Shown: positions 1 to 4,832 of the stretch, in pieces | Layout of the letters: the number at the start of each line of letters is the position of its first letter | How positions within the stretch are numbered: position 1 is the stretch's first letter | DNA from: Moraxellaceae bacterium | GTDB lineage: Bacteria > Pseudomonadota > Gammaproteobacteria > Pseudomonadales > Moraxellaceae | Assembly (NCBI GenBank): GCA_014378805.1 | Contig: JACMMY010000091.1 | Coordinates: forward strand, 1-5,494 | Reading direction: 5' to 3' | Length of the DNA: 5,494 nucleotides | Position numbers and translations under genes: made by a program | The notes under the pieces: model-generated | Database searches by the model: none | Seen by the model: only the letters and a program-made list of their open reading frames with translations | Told to the model about the DNA's origin: nothing

Positions 1-438
1 GCGCCATTGTGGGATCTTGTGCTCAACATTAACTTGTCGAGTGCAGAACGTATTAATGATTATTTGCTAGAAAATGAAGCGTTTAATGATAATGCACGCA
101 TTGTGTGTGTATCATCAATCAGTGGTATCGCAGGCAATTTGGGTCAAACGAACTACGCAGCATCAAAAGCAGGCGTCATCGGTTTAGTTCAATCTGTTGC
201 ACCAACACTGAAAAAAGGTATCACCATCAACGCAGTTGCACCCGGTTTCATCGAAACGGCAATGACTGCTGCGATTCCATTACAAATCCGCGAAGCAGGT
301 CGTCGCATGAACTCGATGTCACAAGGTGGTCAACCTGTAGATGTCGCTGAAGCGATTGCATGGTTTTCAAATCCAGCATCAGGTGGTTTGAACGGCAATG
401 TGGTTCGTGTTTGTGGTCAAAGTCTCATTGGCGCATAA
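1..438 (+). CDS. 3-oxoacyl-ACP reductase, FabG4-like SDR (5' partial)
   Basis: C-terminal part of a short-chain dehydrogenase/reductase that would reduce 3-oxoacyl-ACP or 3-oxoacyl-CoA to the 3-hydroxy form with NAD(P)H in the cytoplasm. The frame is open from base 1, so the N-terminus and the Rossmann Gly motif lie off the left edge; the TTG at 7 is internal. Counting from the first visible codon, the SDR catalytic residues are Asn11 (NINLSS), Ser39 (VSSISG), Tyr52 and Lys56 (YAASK). Their spacing matches E. coli FabG, as does the following NAVAPGFIETAMT segment. The end (GGLNGNVVRVCGQSLIGA) resembles the high-molecular-weight FabG4 class of about 450 residues more than the GG-MYM end of housekeeping FabG. 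The MaoC-type hydratase downstream supports a FabG4-like assignment. The SDR family is certain; the FabG4 subclass is inferred because the N-terminal half is missing. Confidence 0.9.
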   Translation, partial: APLWDLVLNINLSSAERINDYLLENEAFNDNARIVCVSSISGIAGNLGQTNYAASKAGVIGLVQSVAPTLKKGITINAVAPGFIETAMTAAIPLQIREAGRRMNSMSQGGQPVDVAEAIAWFSNPASGGLNGNVVRVCGQSLIGA

Positions 439-475
439 GATGCGACGTGTAAAACACGCATAATTGTTTACACAA

Positions 476-512
476 ACGTCGTACTTTTTCTTAAAGAGTA
501 CGGCGTCTTTTT
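476..512 (+). terminator. Rho-independent terminator of the fabG-like gene
   Basis: A 10-bp stem, ACGTCGTACT (476-485) with AGTACGGCGT (497-506), contains one G-T wobble and closes an 11-nt loop. It is followed by CTTTTT at 507-512. It lies 38 nt after the fabG-like stop, so the hydratase downstream probably has its own promoter. Confidence 0.8.
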
Positions 513-532
513 AATATGATAGCGACACTGAA

Positions 533-561
533 TTTTCCTATTCATACTTCTTTTTTATAAT
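533..561 (+). promoter_or_regulatory. Possible promoter of the MaoC-type gene
   Basis: A perfect TATAAT -10 box sits at 556-561, just after the fabG terminator. The best -35 at 17-bp spacing is weak (TTTTCC, 533-538). The -10 ends only 11 nt before the ATG at 573, so a start about 7 nt downstream would leave an almost leaderless mRNA. This fits the poor Shine-Dalgarno (CGAG, 562-565). The surroundings are AT-rich, so a chance match is possible. Confidence 0.4.
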
Positions 562-572
562 CGAGCATTATT

Positions 573-1433
573 ATGCCAAACCGTTCTTTTCAATCGATTC
601 CAAAACCGTTGGGTCTGTTTGCTAAGGTTGCTTTAAGTACACTTAAAAAAAATCATTTTAAGGCATTGCCACACGCTGAATACAGCGTTGATGCAGTCAA
701 AATCAACCGTAAGCACCTGAGTTCTTATAATTCGATTTGTGGTTATCAGGATTTAGACACTTTGCCGCCACTGTATTTAGGCATCCTGTCTATGCCTTTA
801 CAGTTGTCTTTGATGGTCGGTGAAGATTTCCCCTTTGCGATTTTAGGAATTGTGCATATTCGCAACACCGTTGAGCAATTCAAGCCCGTCAATGTGACGG
901 ATACGATTGCATTAGCAACGCGTTTTGGTGAAATTACGCCGCACGAAAAAGGTAAATTATTTACGTTCATTACCACTGCAAAAGTGAAAGGCGAAATCGT
1001 TTGGGAAAGTGTTGCGAGTTATTTGGCGCGCGGTAAAACGGAAGGTGTCGTGCCGAAGAGTGATAAAAAAGAATCACGCTTAACTGCTAAGCCGAATGAT
1101 ATTAATGAAGATTTTGTTTTACCCGAAGATTTGGGTCGTCGTTATGCGCTCATCAGTGGTGATTTTAATTTTATTCATATTCATGCCGTGACAGCAAAAG
1201 CGTTTGGTTTCAAACGTGCAATTGCGCATGGTATGTGGACTAAAGCACGTTCGGTTGCGGCATTGGGCACATTACCAAATGCATACTTCTTAGACGTACA
1301 ATTCAAGATGCCAGTGTTTTTACCGAACAAAGTTCATCTGCAAGCGCAAAAAAACGGTCAGAAAACAACGTTTGAACTGACTGGTGCAAAAGATGGCAAG
1401 CCTCATTTGTTGGGTACGCTTCAAGAGCGCTAA
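573..1433 (+). CDS. MaoC-like (R)-specific enoyl hydratase / 3-hydroxyacyl dehydratase, HtdX-type
   Basis: A 286-residue double-hotdog protein of the MaoC hydratase family, expected to interconvert (3R)-hydroxyacyl and trans-2-enoyl thioesters (CoA or ACP) in the cytoplasm. Residues about 40-155 form a degenerate first hotdog; residues about 180-280 hold the second with hydratase motif 2. The catalytic Asp197 and His202 are seen in SGDFNFIH, followed by the usual FGFKRAIAHGM (211-221). The length is close to mycobacterial HtdX (about 280), whose gene also follows fabG4. The reductase upstream makes the 3-hydroxyacyl compound this enzyme would use, so a shared acyl-chain pathway is likely, although a terminator separates the genes. 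The ATG at 573 is the first in frame after the terminator. Family assignment is firm; chain-length preference and CoA versus ACP use cannot be read from the sequence. Confidence 0.9.
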   Translation: MPNRSFQSIPKPLGLFAKVALSTLKKNHFKALPHAEYSVDAVKINRKHLSSYNSICGYQDLDTLPPLYLGILSMPLQLSLMVGEDFPFAILGIVHIRNTVEQFKPVNVTDTIALATRFGEITPHEKGKLFTFITTAKVKGEIVWESVASYLARGKTEGVVPKSDKKESRLTAKPNDINEDFVLPEDLGRRYALISGDFNFIHIHAVTAKAFGFKRAIAHGMWTKARSVAALGTLPNAYFLDVQFKMPVFLPNKVHLQAQKNGQKTTFELTGAKDGKPHLLGTLQER

Positions 1434-1464
1434 TTAAAATATTGATGTATATTTTTGTTGCAAC

Positions 1465-1499
1465 CCTTCTTTAAGTTAAAGGAGGATTGTTTATTTTAT
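1465..1499 (+). terminator. Probable terminator after the MaoC-type gene
   Basis: An 8-bp stem, CCTTCTTT (1465-1472) with AAAGGAGG (1478-1485), has one G-T wobble and a 5-nt loop. A T-rich but interrupted tract (ATTGTTTATTTTAT) follows. It begins 31 nt after the hydratase stop and ends before comEA. The broken T-tract makes it weaker than the other terminators here. Confidence 0.5.
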
Positions 1500-1529
1500 C
1501 ATTTTAATAATAAGATTTTTGGAGTTTTG

Positions 1530-1976
1530 ATGAACAATAAATATACCCTAGCGTTTTTGACGTTTTATAAAAAAGTGGTTTTGAGTACAATATTCATATT
1601 TTCTTTAGGTTTACTTTCGACTGTACAAGCACAACAAAGTGTTGTCGAAAATCCAATGTTATCCTCAACTTCTGTGAGGTATGGTGGTTATAGTAATTCG
1701 GACAGTCGTGTTCAAACTCAGCCTGTCACCACGCCTACGACTCAAACCAAAAGTAGTCCTAGCAAGAAGAAAGAGGCGAGCATGGGTACTGTTAATATTA
1801 ATAGTGCAAGCGAAACGGAGTTGGTTGCTTTGCCTGGCATTGGCCCATCGAAAGCAAAAGCTATTACGGAATATCGCCAGCAACAAGGTGGCTTTAAATC
1901 GATTGATGATTTACAGCAAGTGAAGGGGATTGGTCCTGCGACGCTGGAGAAGTTAAGGGCGCATGTGACGTTGTAG
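1530..1976 (+). CDS. comEA: ComEA-type helix-hairpin-helix DNA uptake protein
   Basis: A 148-residue exported DNA-binding protein. In naturally competent Gram-negative bacteria ComEA binds incoming double-stranded DNA in the periplasm and ratchets it through the outer membrane. Residues 1-34 form a signal peptide: Lys14-Lys15, a hydrophobic core (VVLSTIFIFSLGLL), then VQA before Gln35 as a likely signal peptidase I site. Residues about 35-85 are a low-complexity Ser/Thr/Gln/Pro linker ending in KKK. Residues 87-148 are the ComEA domain: VNINSAS (88-94), first hairpin LPGIG (101-105), KAKAI, then FKSIDDLQQVKGIG with the second hairpin at 132-135. The ATG at 1530 is chosen over an in-frame TTG at 1455 because GGAG lies at 1521-1524 and the signal peptide then starts properly. 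The gene stands alone between terminators. A role in transformation is inferred from the family. Confidence 0.9.
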   Translation: MNNKYTLAFLTFYKKVVLSTIFIFSLGLLSTVQAQQSVVENPMLSSTSVRYGGYSNSDSRVQTQPVTTPTTQTKSSPSKKKEASMGTVNINSASETELVALPGIGPSKAKAITEYRQQQGGFKSIDDLQQVKGIGPATLEKLRAHVTL

Positions 1977-2002
1977 AGCTTTTATATCTTAATGATTACA
2001 TA

Positions 2003-2028
2003 GCTCATTGAGCGGAGTCGAAATGAGC
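2003..2028 (+). repeat. Hairpin repeat, copy 1 (GAGCGGAGTCGA loop)
   Basis: A perfect 7-bp stem, GCTCATT (2003-2009) with AATGAGC (2022-2028), encloses the 12-nt loop GAGCGGAGTCGA (2010-2021). A second copy lies inverted at 2046-2069 with an exactly complementary loop. The core resembles a small palindromic intergenic repeat that I recall as scattered in several bacterial genomes; copy number here cannot be judged from one window. Confidence 0.75.
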
Positions 2029-2045
2029 GGCATTTGCAAGTTCAC

Positions 2046-2069
2046 ATCACTTCGACTCCGCTCAGTGAT
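2046..2069 (-). repeat. Hairpin repeat, copy 2, inverted
   Basis: A 6-bp stem, ATCACT (2046-2051) with AGTGAT (2064-2069), encloses a 12-nt loop that is the exact reverse complement of the copy 1 loop. Relative to copy 1, two stem base pairs have changed on both sides so pairing is kept. The two copies, 17 nt apart, can also fold into one long hairpin. They lie between comEA and the shared terminator. Confidence 0.75.
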
Positions 2070-2094
2070 CTACGGTATGTGATTAACAGACAAT

Positions 2095-2124
2095 AAAAAA
2101 CCGCTGACGAATCAGCGGTTTTTT
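2095..2124. terminator. Bidirectional Rho-independent terminator between comEA and slyD
   Basis: A perfect 13-bp stem runs from A-run plus CCGCTGA (2095-2107) to TCAGCGG plus T-run (2112-2124), with a CGAA loop at 2108-2111. There is a T-run on the 3' side of each strand. It lies between the convergent genes comEA and slyD and would end both transcripts. Confidence 0.9.
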
Positions 2125-2129
2125 TTGCA

Positions 2130-2147
2130 TGATCAGTGAGCTGATCA
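2130..2147. repeat. Palindrome directly after the slyD stop
   Basis: TGATCAG (2130-2136) and CTGATCA (2141-2147) form a perfect 7-bp inverted repeat with a TGAG loop. It begins 1 nt beyond the slyD stop codon and precedes the bidirectional terminator on the slyD side. There is no T-tract of its own. It could add 3'-end stability to the slyD mRNA; function unknown. Confidence 0.5.
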
Positions 2148-2148
2148 C

Positions 2149-2631
2149 TTAGTGGTGGTGACCACCTACGCCATGTGCATGACCGTGTTCAAGTTCTTCA
2201 GACGTTGCTACGCGGATTGCGACAACTTCTACATCAAACGTCAGTGCTTGACCGGCCAATGGATGGTTTGCATCAACGATCACAAGTTCTGGAGTGACGT
2301 CTTTAACCGTCACAACTTGAACGCCGTCATCAGTTTGTGCTTGGAACTGCATACCAACGGTAATGTCATCAACGCCTTGGAACATGTTGCGTGGCACTTC
2401 TTGAACCATTTCAGCTTGGTATTCGCCGTAGCCTTCTTCTGGTTCAACAGTGACTTGGAACTTGTCGCCAACTTGTTTGCCAAGCAATGCATTTTCTAGG
2501 CCTGGAACAATGTTGTGCGCGCCATGTAGGTAAACCAATGGTTCGCCTTGTGATTTGTCGAGCACATCACCAGCTGCGTTGGTTAAAGTGTAGTGAAAGT
2601 TCACTACTGAATCATTTTGAATGGTGGACAT
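2149..2631 (-). CDS. slyD: FKBP-type peptidyl-prolyl cis-trans isomerase, SlyD family
   Basis: A 160-residue cytoplasmic prolyl isomerase with chaperone activity. Residues about 1-70 and 121-142 form the FKBP fold, with the hallmark YLHGAHNIVPGLENALLG (34-51) and VEPEEGYGEY (62-71). Residues about 73-120 form the insert-in-flap chaperone domain characteristic of SlyD. DANHPLAGQALTFDVEVVAI (120-139) is a diagnostic SlyD block. The tail from 149 (HGHAHGVGGHHH) is His-rich, with six His in 12 residues, and likely binds Ni or other metals. It is much shorter than the Cys/His tail of E. coli SlyD (196 residues) and has no Cys, so the metallochaperone role for hydrogenase maturation is less certain. 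The ATG at 2631 is chosen over a TTG 9 nt upstream: it gives the usual MSTIQNDSVV start, with a weak GGA about 9 nt before it. Monocistronic, facing comEA. Confidence 0.93.
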   Translation of the reverse strand: MSTIQNDSVVNFHYTLTNAAGDVLDKSQGEPLVYLHGAHNIVPGLENALLGKQVGDKFQVTVEPEEGYGEYQAEMVQEVPRNMFQGVDDITVGMQFQAQTDDGVQVVTVKDVTPELVIVDANHPLAGQALTFDVEVVAIRVATSEELEHGHAHGVGGHHH

Positions 2632-2665
2632 GCAAGTCAATCCAAGCTAATTAAAAGAGGGGTGT

Positions 2666-2671
2666 ATAATA
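2666..2671 (-). promoter_or_regulatory. Possible slyD -10 box
   Basis: On the - strand TATTAT lies 34 nt upstream of the slyD ATG, followed by ACACCCC. No convincing -35 is seen at 16-18 bp (AAGCGA at 17 bp). It is offered because slyD follows a terminator and needs a promoter in 2632-2705. Confidence 0.25.
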
Positions 2672-2705
2672 ACGTGTTTTGATTAAAATCGCTTTAGTTA
2701 CGAAT

Positions 2706-2726
2706 AAAAAACCTACATTCGGTAGG
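2706..2726 (-). terminator. Probable terminator of ilvA, displaced from its gene
   Basis: On the - strand CCTAC (2726-2722), loop CGAAT and GTAGG (2716-2712) are followed directly by six T (2711-2706). The stem is short, but the T-run is in the right place. It lies about 190 nt past the ilvA stop, beyond the TIR element, and would separate ilvA from slyD on the same strand. The loop CGAAT can instead pair with ATTCG just downstream (2705-2701), which would break the terminator stem. Confidence 0.55.
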
Positions 2727-2738
2727 AAATATAACATC

Positions 2739-2906
2739 AAAAGCAAATCCCTCCCCACTTCGCTATCGCTCCGTCTTGCACTCGGGCAGCGCAGTGCGCT
2801 GCTGATCCTCGTTCATCCCTTTGTAAAAGGGAGGAGCTTTTTTATTTTGGCGTAGCCAAAATAGTCCCCTCCTTAGAAAAAGGAGGATTAGGGAGGATTT
2901 GCTTTT
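2739..2906. mobile_element. Hairpin-rich 168-bp element with 12-bp terminal inverted repeats (MITE-like)
   Basis: Ends are perfect inverted repeats: AAAAGCAAATCC (2739-2750) and GGATTTGCTTTT (2895-2906); similarity continues inward as CTCCC/GGGAG with a 1-nt slip. Inside are four hairpins in a row: GCAGCGC/GCGCTGC (2786-2792 with 2796-2802), TCCCTTT/AAAGGGA (2816-2822 with 2826-2832), TATTTTGGC/GCCAAAATA (2843-2851 with 2855-2863) and CCTCCTT/AAGGAGG (2868-2874 with 2880-2886). No credible reading frame is present, so it would be non-autonomous. No clear target duplication is visible. It ends 8 nt from the ilvA stop. CTCCC/GGGAG-bordered intergenic repeats occur in various bacteria; mobility is inferred from structure only. 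Confidence 0.6.
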
Positions 2907-2914
2907 TGCTTCTC

Positions 2915-4450
2915 TTACTTCAAGAACAACCGATAACCGACATTGTCCGTCACGTCTTTATACGGATAACCAATGGCATCAAGCATTTTAAACAGTTCTG
3001 CATCAGTACGCGTACCCGTTTGCAAGCCAACAAGCACGCTGCCATTTGCCGCACCATGATTGCGATAATGGAACAAGGAGATATTCAAATCTTGCCCCAA
3101 TTTTTCTAAGAACGACAACAAAGCACTTGGACGTTCAGGAAACTCGTAGCGGAATAAACGCTCATCGCTCAATCCAGCATGACCACCGATCAAATGGCGG
3201 ATATGCAATTTGGCGATTTCATCATCCGATAAGTCATCGACGATGTAGTCTTTTTGGGTCAAGTTATCATGGATTTCTTGGCGTTCAACCATGCCGTTTT
3301 TGAGGCCGATACCGACAAACACTTGAGCCAAAGAATTACCGTTGTATCGATAATTAAATTCAGTGATCGCACGACCTTGCAACGCTCGGCAGAATTCTAA
3401 GAACGCACCTGTGCGCTCTGGAATATTGACCGCAAAAATCGCTTCGCGTCCTTCGCCGAGTTCTGTACGTTCGGAAATATAGCGTAGACGGTCAAAGTTC
3501 ATGTTCGCGCCGCAAACAATCACTGCCATGTTTTTATTGGTAATACCTGTTTGTTCGATGAATTTTTTCATCCCAGCAACAGCGAGTGCGCCAGCAGGTT
3601 CAACGATGCTACGGTTTTCTTCAAACACGTCTTTAATCGCTGCACAGATTTCATCAGTGCTACATGTAACAACGTCGCGTTCTACGATTGGGCCTGAGCC
3701 ATCGGATTTAGGGAGTTGTACGACTTGGAGTGGCAATTCGCCAATTTGCGCGACAGCCACGCCGTCGGCAAACAATCCAACTTGTGGCAAGACGGCGCGA
3801 TAACCTGTTTCAAACGCGAGTTTTAAGCATGCGGACTCATCGGATTCGACCGCGATGACTTTGACATGTGGTGCGACTTCGCCGAGATAGGCAGCGATAC
3901 CCGCGATCAAACCACCACCGCCGACGGCGACAAAGACATAGTCCATTTCACGGCATTGGCGCAGCAGTTCCATGGCGATGGTGCCTTGACCTGCAATGAC
4001 TAATTCGTCGTCAAAAGGCGGAATATAGACGCGATTTTCTTGTTCAGCGCGAAGCAGGGCGTAGCGATATGCTTCATCAAAGCTATCACCATGCAGCGCA
4101 ACTGTGCCGCCGAGACGTTTCACTGCGTTTACTTTAATATCTGGTGTGGTTTGTGGCATGACGATGAGCGTGTCAATGCCCAATTTTTGACCTGAGTAGG
4201 CGACGCCTTGGGCGTGGTTGCCTGCGGATGCGGTAATGACGCCGCGTGCGCGTTCTGCGGCGCTGAGCTGGCTAATTCGGTTATACGCACCGCGTAGTTT
4301 GAACGAAAATACCGGCTGCAAGTCTTCGCGTTTCATTAGAATGTTATTATTGAAACGTGCGGAGAGGCGTGGTGCTTTGTCGAGCGGTGATTCGATTGCA
4401 ACATCGTAAACGGTTGCTTGGAGGATGCGTCTTACCCAGTGTGCCAGCAT
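2915..4450 (-). CDS. ilvA: Threonine ammonia-lyase (threonine deaminase), biosynthetic
   Basis: A 511-residue PLP enzyme that converts threonine to 2-oxobutanoate and ammonia, the first step of isoleucine synthesis, in the cytoplasm. The catalytic fold-type II domain (1 to about 330) shows KREDLQPVFSFKLRGAYN with the PLP lysine at Lys51, SAGNHAQG (75-82), the phosphate-binding GGGG loop (177-180), VEPAGA (283-288) and CGANMN (313-318). The C-terminal half carries two ACT-like regulatory repeats, each opening with a similar segment (PERTGAFLEF at 344-353; PERPSALLSF at 438-447), as in the long isoleucine-inhibited enzyme of E. coli (514 residues). The ATG at 4450 is chosen: an in-frame TTG at 4468 adds six residues, whereas this ATG has AGG 6 nt upstream and gives the family N-terminus. 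Residues about 238-263 are longer than in E. coli IlvA (see findings). No leader peptide or attenuator is visible. Confidence 0.96.
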   Translation of the reverse strand: MLAHWVRRILQATVYDVAIESPLDKAPRLSARFNNNILMKREDLQPVFSFKLRGAYNRISQLSAAERARGVITASAGNHAQGVAYSGQKLGIDTLIVMPQTTPDIKVNAVKRLGGTVALHGDSFDEAYRYALLRAEQENRVYIPPFDDELVIAGQGTIAMELLRQCREMDYVFVAVGGGGLIAGIAAYLGEVAPHVKVIAVESDESACLKLAFETGYRAVLPQVGLFADGVAVAQIGELPLQVVQLPKSDGSGPIVERDVVTCSTDEICAAIKDVFEENRSIVEPAGALAVAGMKKFIEQTGITNKNMAVIVCGANMNFDRLRYISERTELGEGREAIFAVNIPERTGAFLEFCRALQGRAITEFNYRYNGNSLAQVFVGIGLKNGMVERQEIHDNLTQKDYIVDDLSDDEIAKLHIRHLIGGHAGLSDERLFRYEFPERPSALLSFLEKLGQDLNISLFHYRNHGAANGSVLVGLQTGTRTDAELFKMLDAIGYPYKDVTDNVGYRLFLK

Positions 4451-4453
4451 TTC

Positions 4454-4480
4454 AAACCTGTTTTTCAAATACGATAAATT
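4454..4480. repeat. Direct repeat flanking the toxin-antitoxin cassette, ilvA-side copy
   Basis: Twenty-three of 27 positions match 5363-5389 in the same orientation, including an identical 14-nt core, CTGTTTTTCAAATA (4458-4471). Weaker similarity extends into the first ilvA codons (4432-4453 with 5341-5362), giving 36 of 49 matches overall without gaps. This copy is the ilvA leader. Confidence 0.5.
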
Positions 4481-4488
4481 AGTCGGCT

Positions 4489-4518
4489 ATTGTAGACTGA
4501 TTTGAAAGGTTTTGTGCA
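4489..4518 (-). promoter_or_regulatory. Likely ilvA promoter
   Basis: On the - strand a -10 TACAAT (4494-4489) is preceded at 18 bp by TGCACA (4518-4513), which matches four of six -35 consensus bases. Transcription would begin near 4482, giving a leader of about 32 nt. It lies back to back with the putative antitoxin promoter. Confidence 0.45.
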
Positions 4519-4519
4519 G

Positions 4520-4547
4520 TTGGTCTATTTGTAATAATGCATAAAAT
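4520..4547 (+). promoter_or_regulatory. Possible promoter of the antitoxin-toxin operon
   Basis: TAAAAT at 4542-4547 matches five of six -10 bases; TTGGTC (4520-4525), 16 bp upstream, matches three of six -35 bases. Transcription would start near 4554, just before the palindrome at 4561-4573. The region is AT-rich and other -10 choices exist. Confidence 0.35.
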
Positions 4548-4560
4548 AAACTAGACTAAC

Positions 4561-4573
4561 TAAACTTAGTTTA
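4561..4573. promoter_or_regulatory. Palindromic operator candidate of the toxin-antitoxin operon
   Basis: TAAACT (4561-4566) and AGTTTA (4568-4573) are perfect inverted arms around one central T, 13 nt before the antitoxin ATG. A further TAAACTAG lies at 4547-4554, so one arm recurs. Phd/YefM antitoxins usually bind such short palindromes near their own promoter, which makes this the best autoregulation site. Confidence 0.45.
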
Positions 4574-4586
4574 AAGAAGAAAAATT

Positions 4587-4832
4587 ATGCAAACTGTCAA
4601 CATTCACGATGCCAAAACCAATTTATCTAAGCTTATCGCGCAAGCGGCGAGTGGTGAGCCGTTTGTCATTGCTAAGTCAGGAAAGCCTTTGGTTAAAGTG
4701 ATTGCCTTAAATGCCCCAGAAGGAAAGAGTGTTAGGCGTTTAGGCTTTATGAGTAATCAGATTATGGTTCCCGATGATTTTGACCGAATGGGAAGTTCGG
4801 AGATTGAGCTTATGTTTGTTGGTGACGTATGA
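4587..4832 (+). CDS. Type II antitoxin, Phd/YefM family
   Basis: An 81-residue antitoxin expected to bind and neutralise the PIN toxin encoded immediately downstream and to repress its own operon. The Phd/YefM N-terminal DNA-binding fold is seen at 1-45: TVNIHDAKTNLSKLIAQA (3-20), then GEPFVIAKSGKPLVKVIAL (23-41). The C-terminal part, RRLGFMSNQIMVPDDFD (50-66) followed by SSEIELMF (70-77), is the toxin-binding arm typical of antitoxins paired with PIN toxins. The Shine-Dalgarno is a weak purine run (AAAGAAGA, 4573-4580). Its stop overlaps the toxin start in ATGA. Naming varies between families (Phd, VapB), so no symbol is given. Confidence 0.9.
   Translation: MQTVNIHDAKTNLSKLIAQAASGEPFVIAKSGKPLVKVIALNAPEGKSVRRLGFMSNQIMVPDDFDRMGSSEIELMFVGDV

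Noticed and set aside
446..458. Small CGTGT/ACACG hairpin after the fabG-like stop
   Set aside because: Only 5 bp with a 3-nt loop and no T-tract; the terminator at 476-512 explains the region better.
1478..1485. Perfect AAAGGAGG Shine-Dalgarno-like sequence
   Set aside because: No start codon at a usable distance leads to more than a few codons; it is better read as the right arm of the hairpin at 1465-1485.
1455..1529. Upstream TTG extension of comEA by 25 residues
   Set aside because: It would put a charged, unlikely segment before the signal peptide and has no ribosome site; the ATG at 1530 has GGAG upstream.
1665..1886. Arg/Thr-rich open frame opposite comEA
   Set aside because: Complement of the low-complexity linker; composition artefact.
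2152..2499. Open frame of 115 codons on the + strand
   Set aside because: Antisense shadow of slyD with no ribosome site or recognisable domain.
2632..2640. TTG start of slyD three codons upstream
   Set aside because: The ATG at 2631 gives the standard SlyD N-terminus; the TTG adds an atypical MTC.
2665..2670. TATAAT on the + strand upstream of slyD
   Set aside because: No -35 at a usable distance and no + strand gene downstream; the next 1.9 kb on that side is antisense to ilvA.
2816..2846. TCCCTTT/AAAGGGA hairpin followed by a T-run, as a + strand terminator
   Set aside because: No + strand gene lies upstream (slyD and ilvA are both on -); it is treated as internal structure of the TIR element.
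3501..3803. Open frame of 100 codons on the + strand
   Set aside because: Antisense shadow of ilvA in its more GC-rich part; no motif or ribosome site.
4451..4468. TTG start of ilvA six codons upstream
   Set aside because: The ATG at 4450 has AGG at 6 nt and matches the family start; the extra codons overlap the leader.
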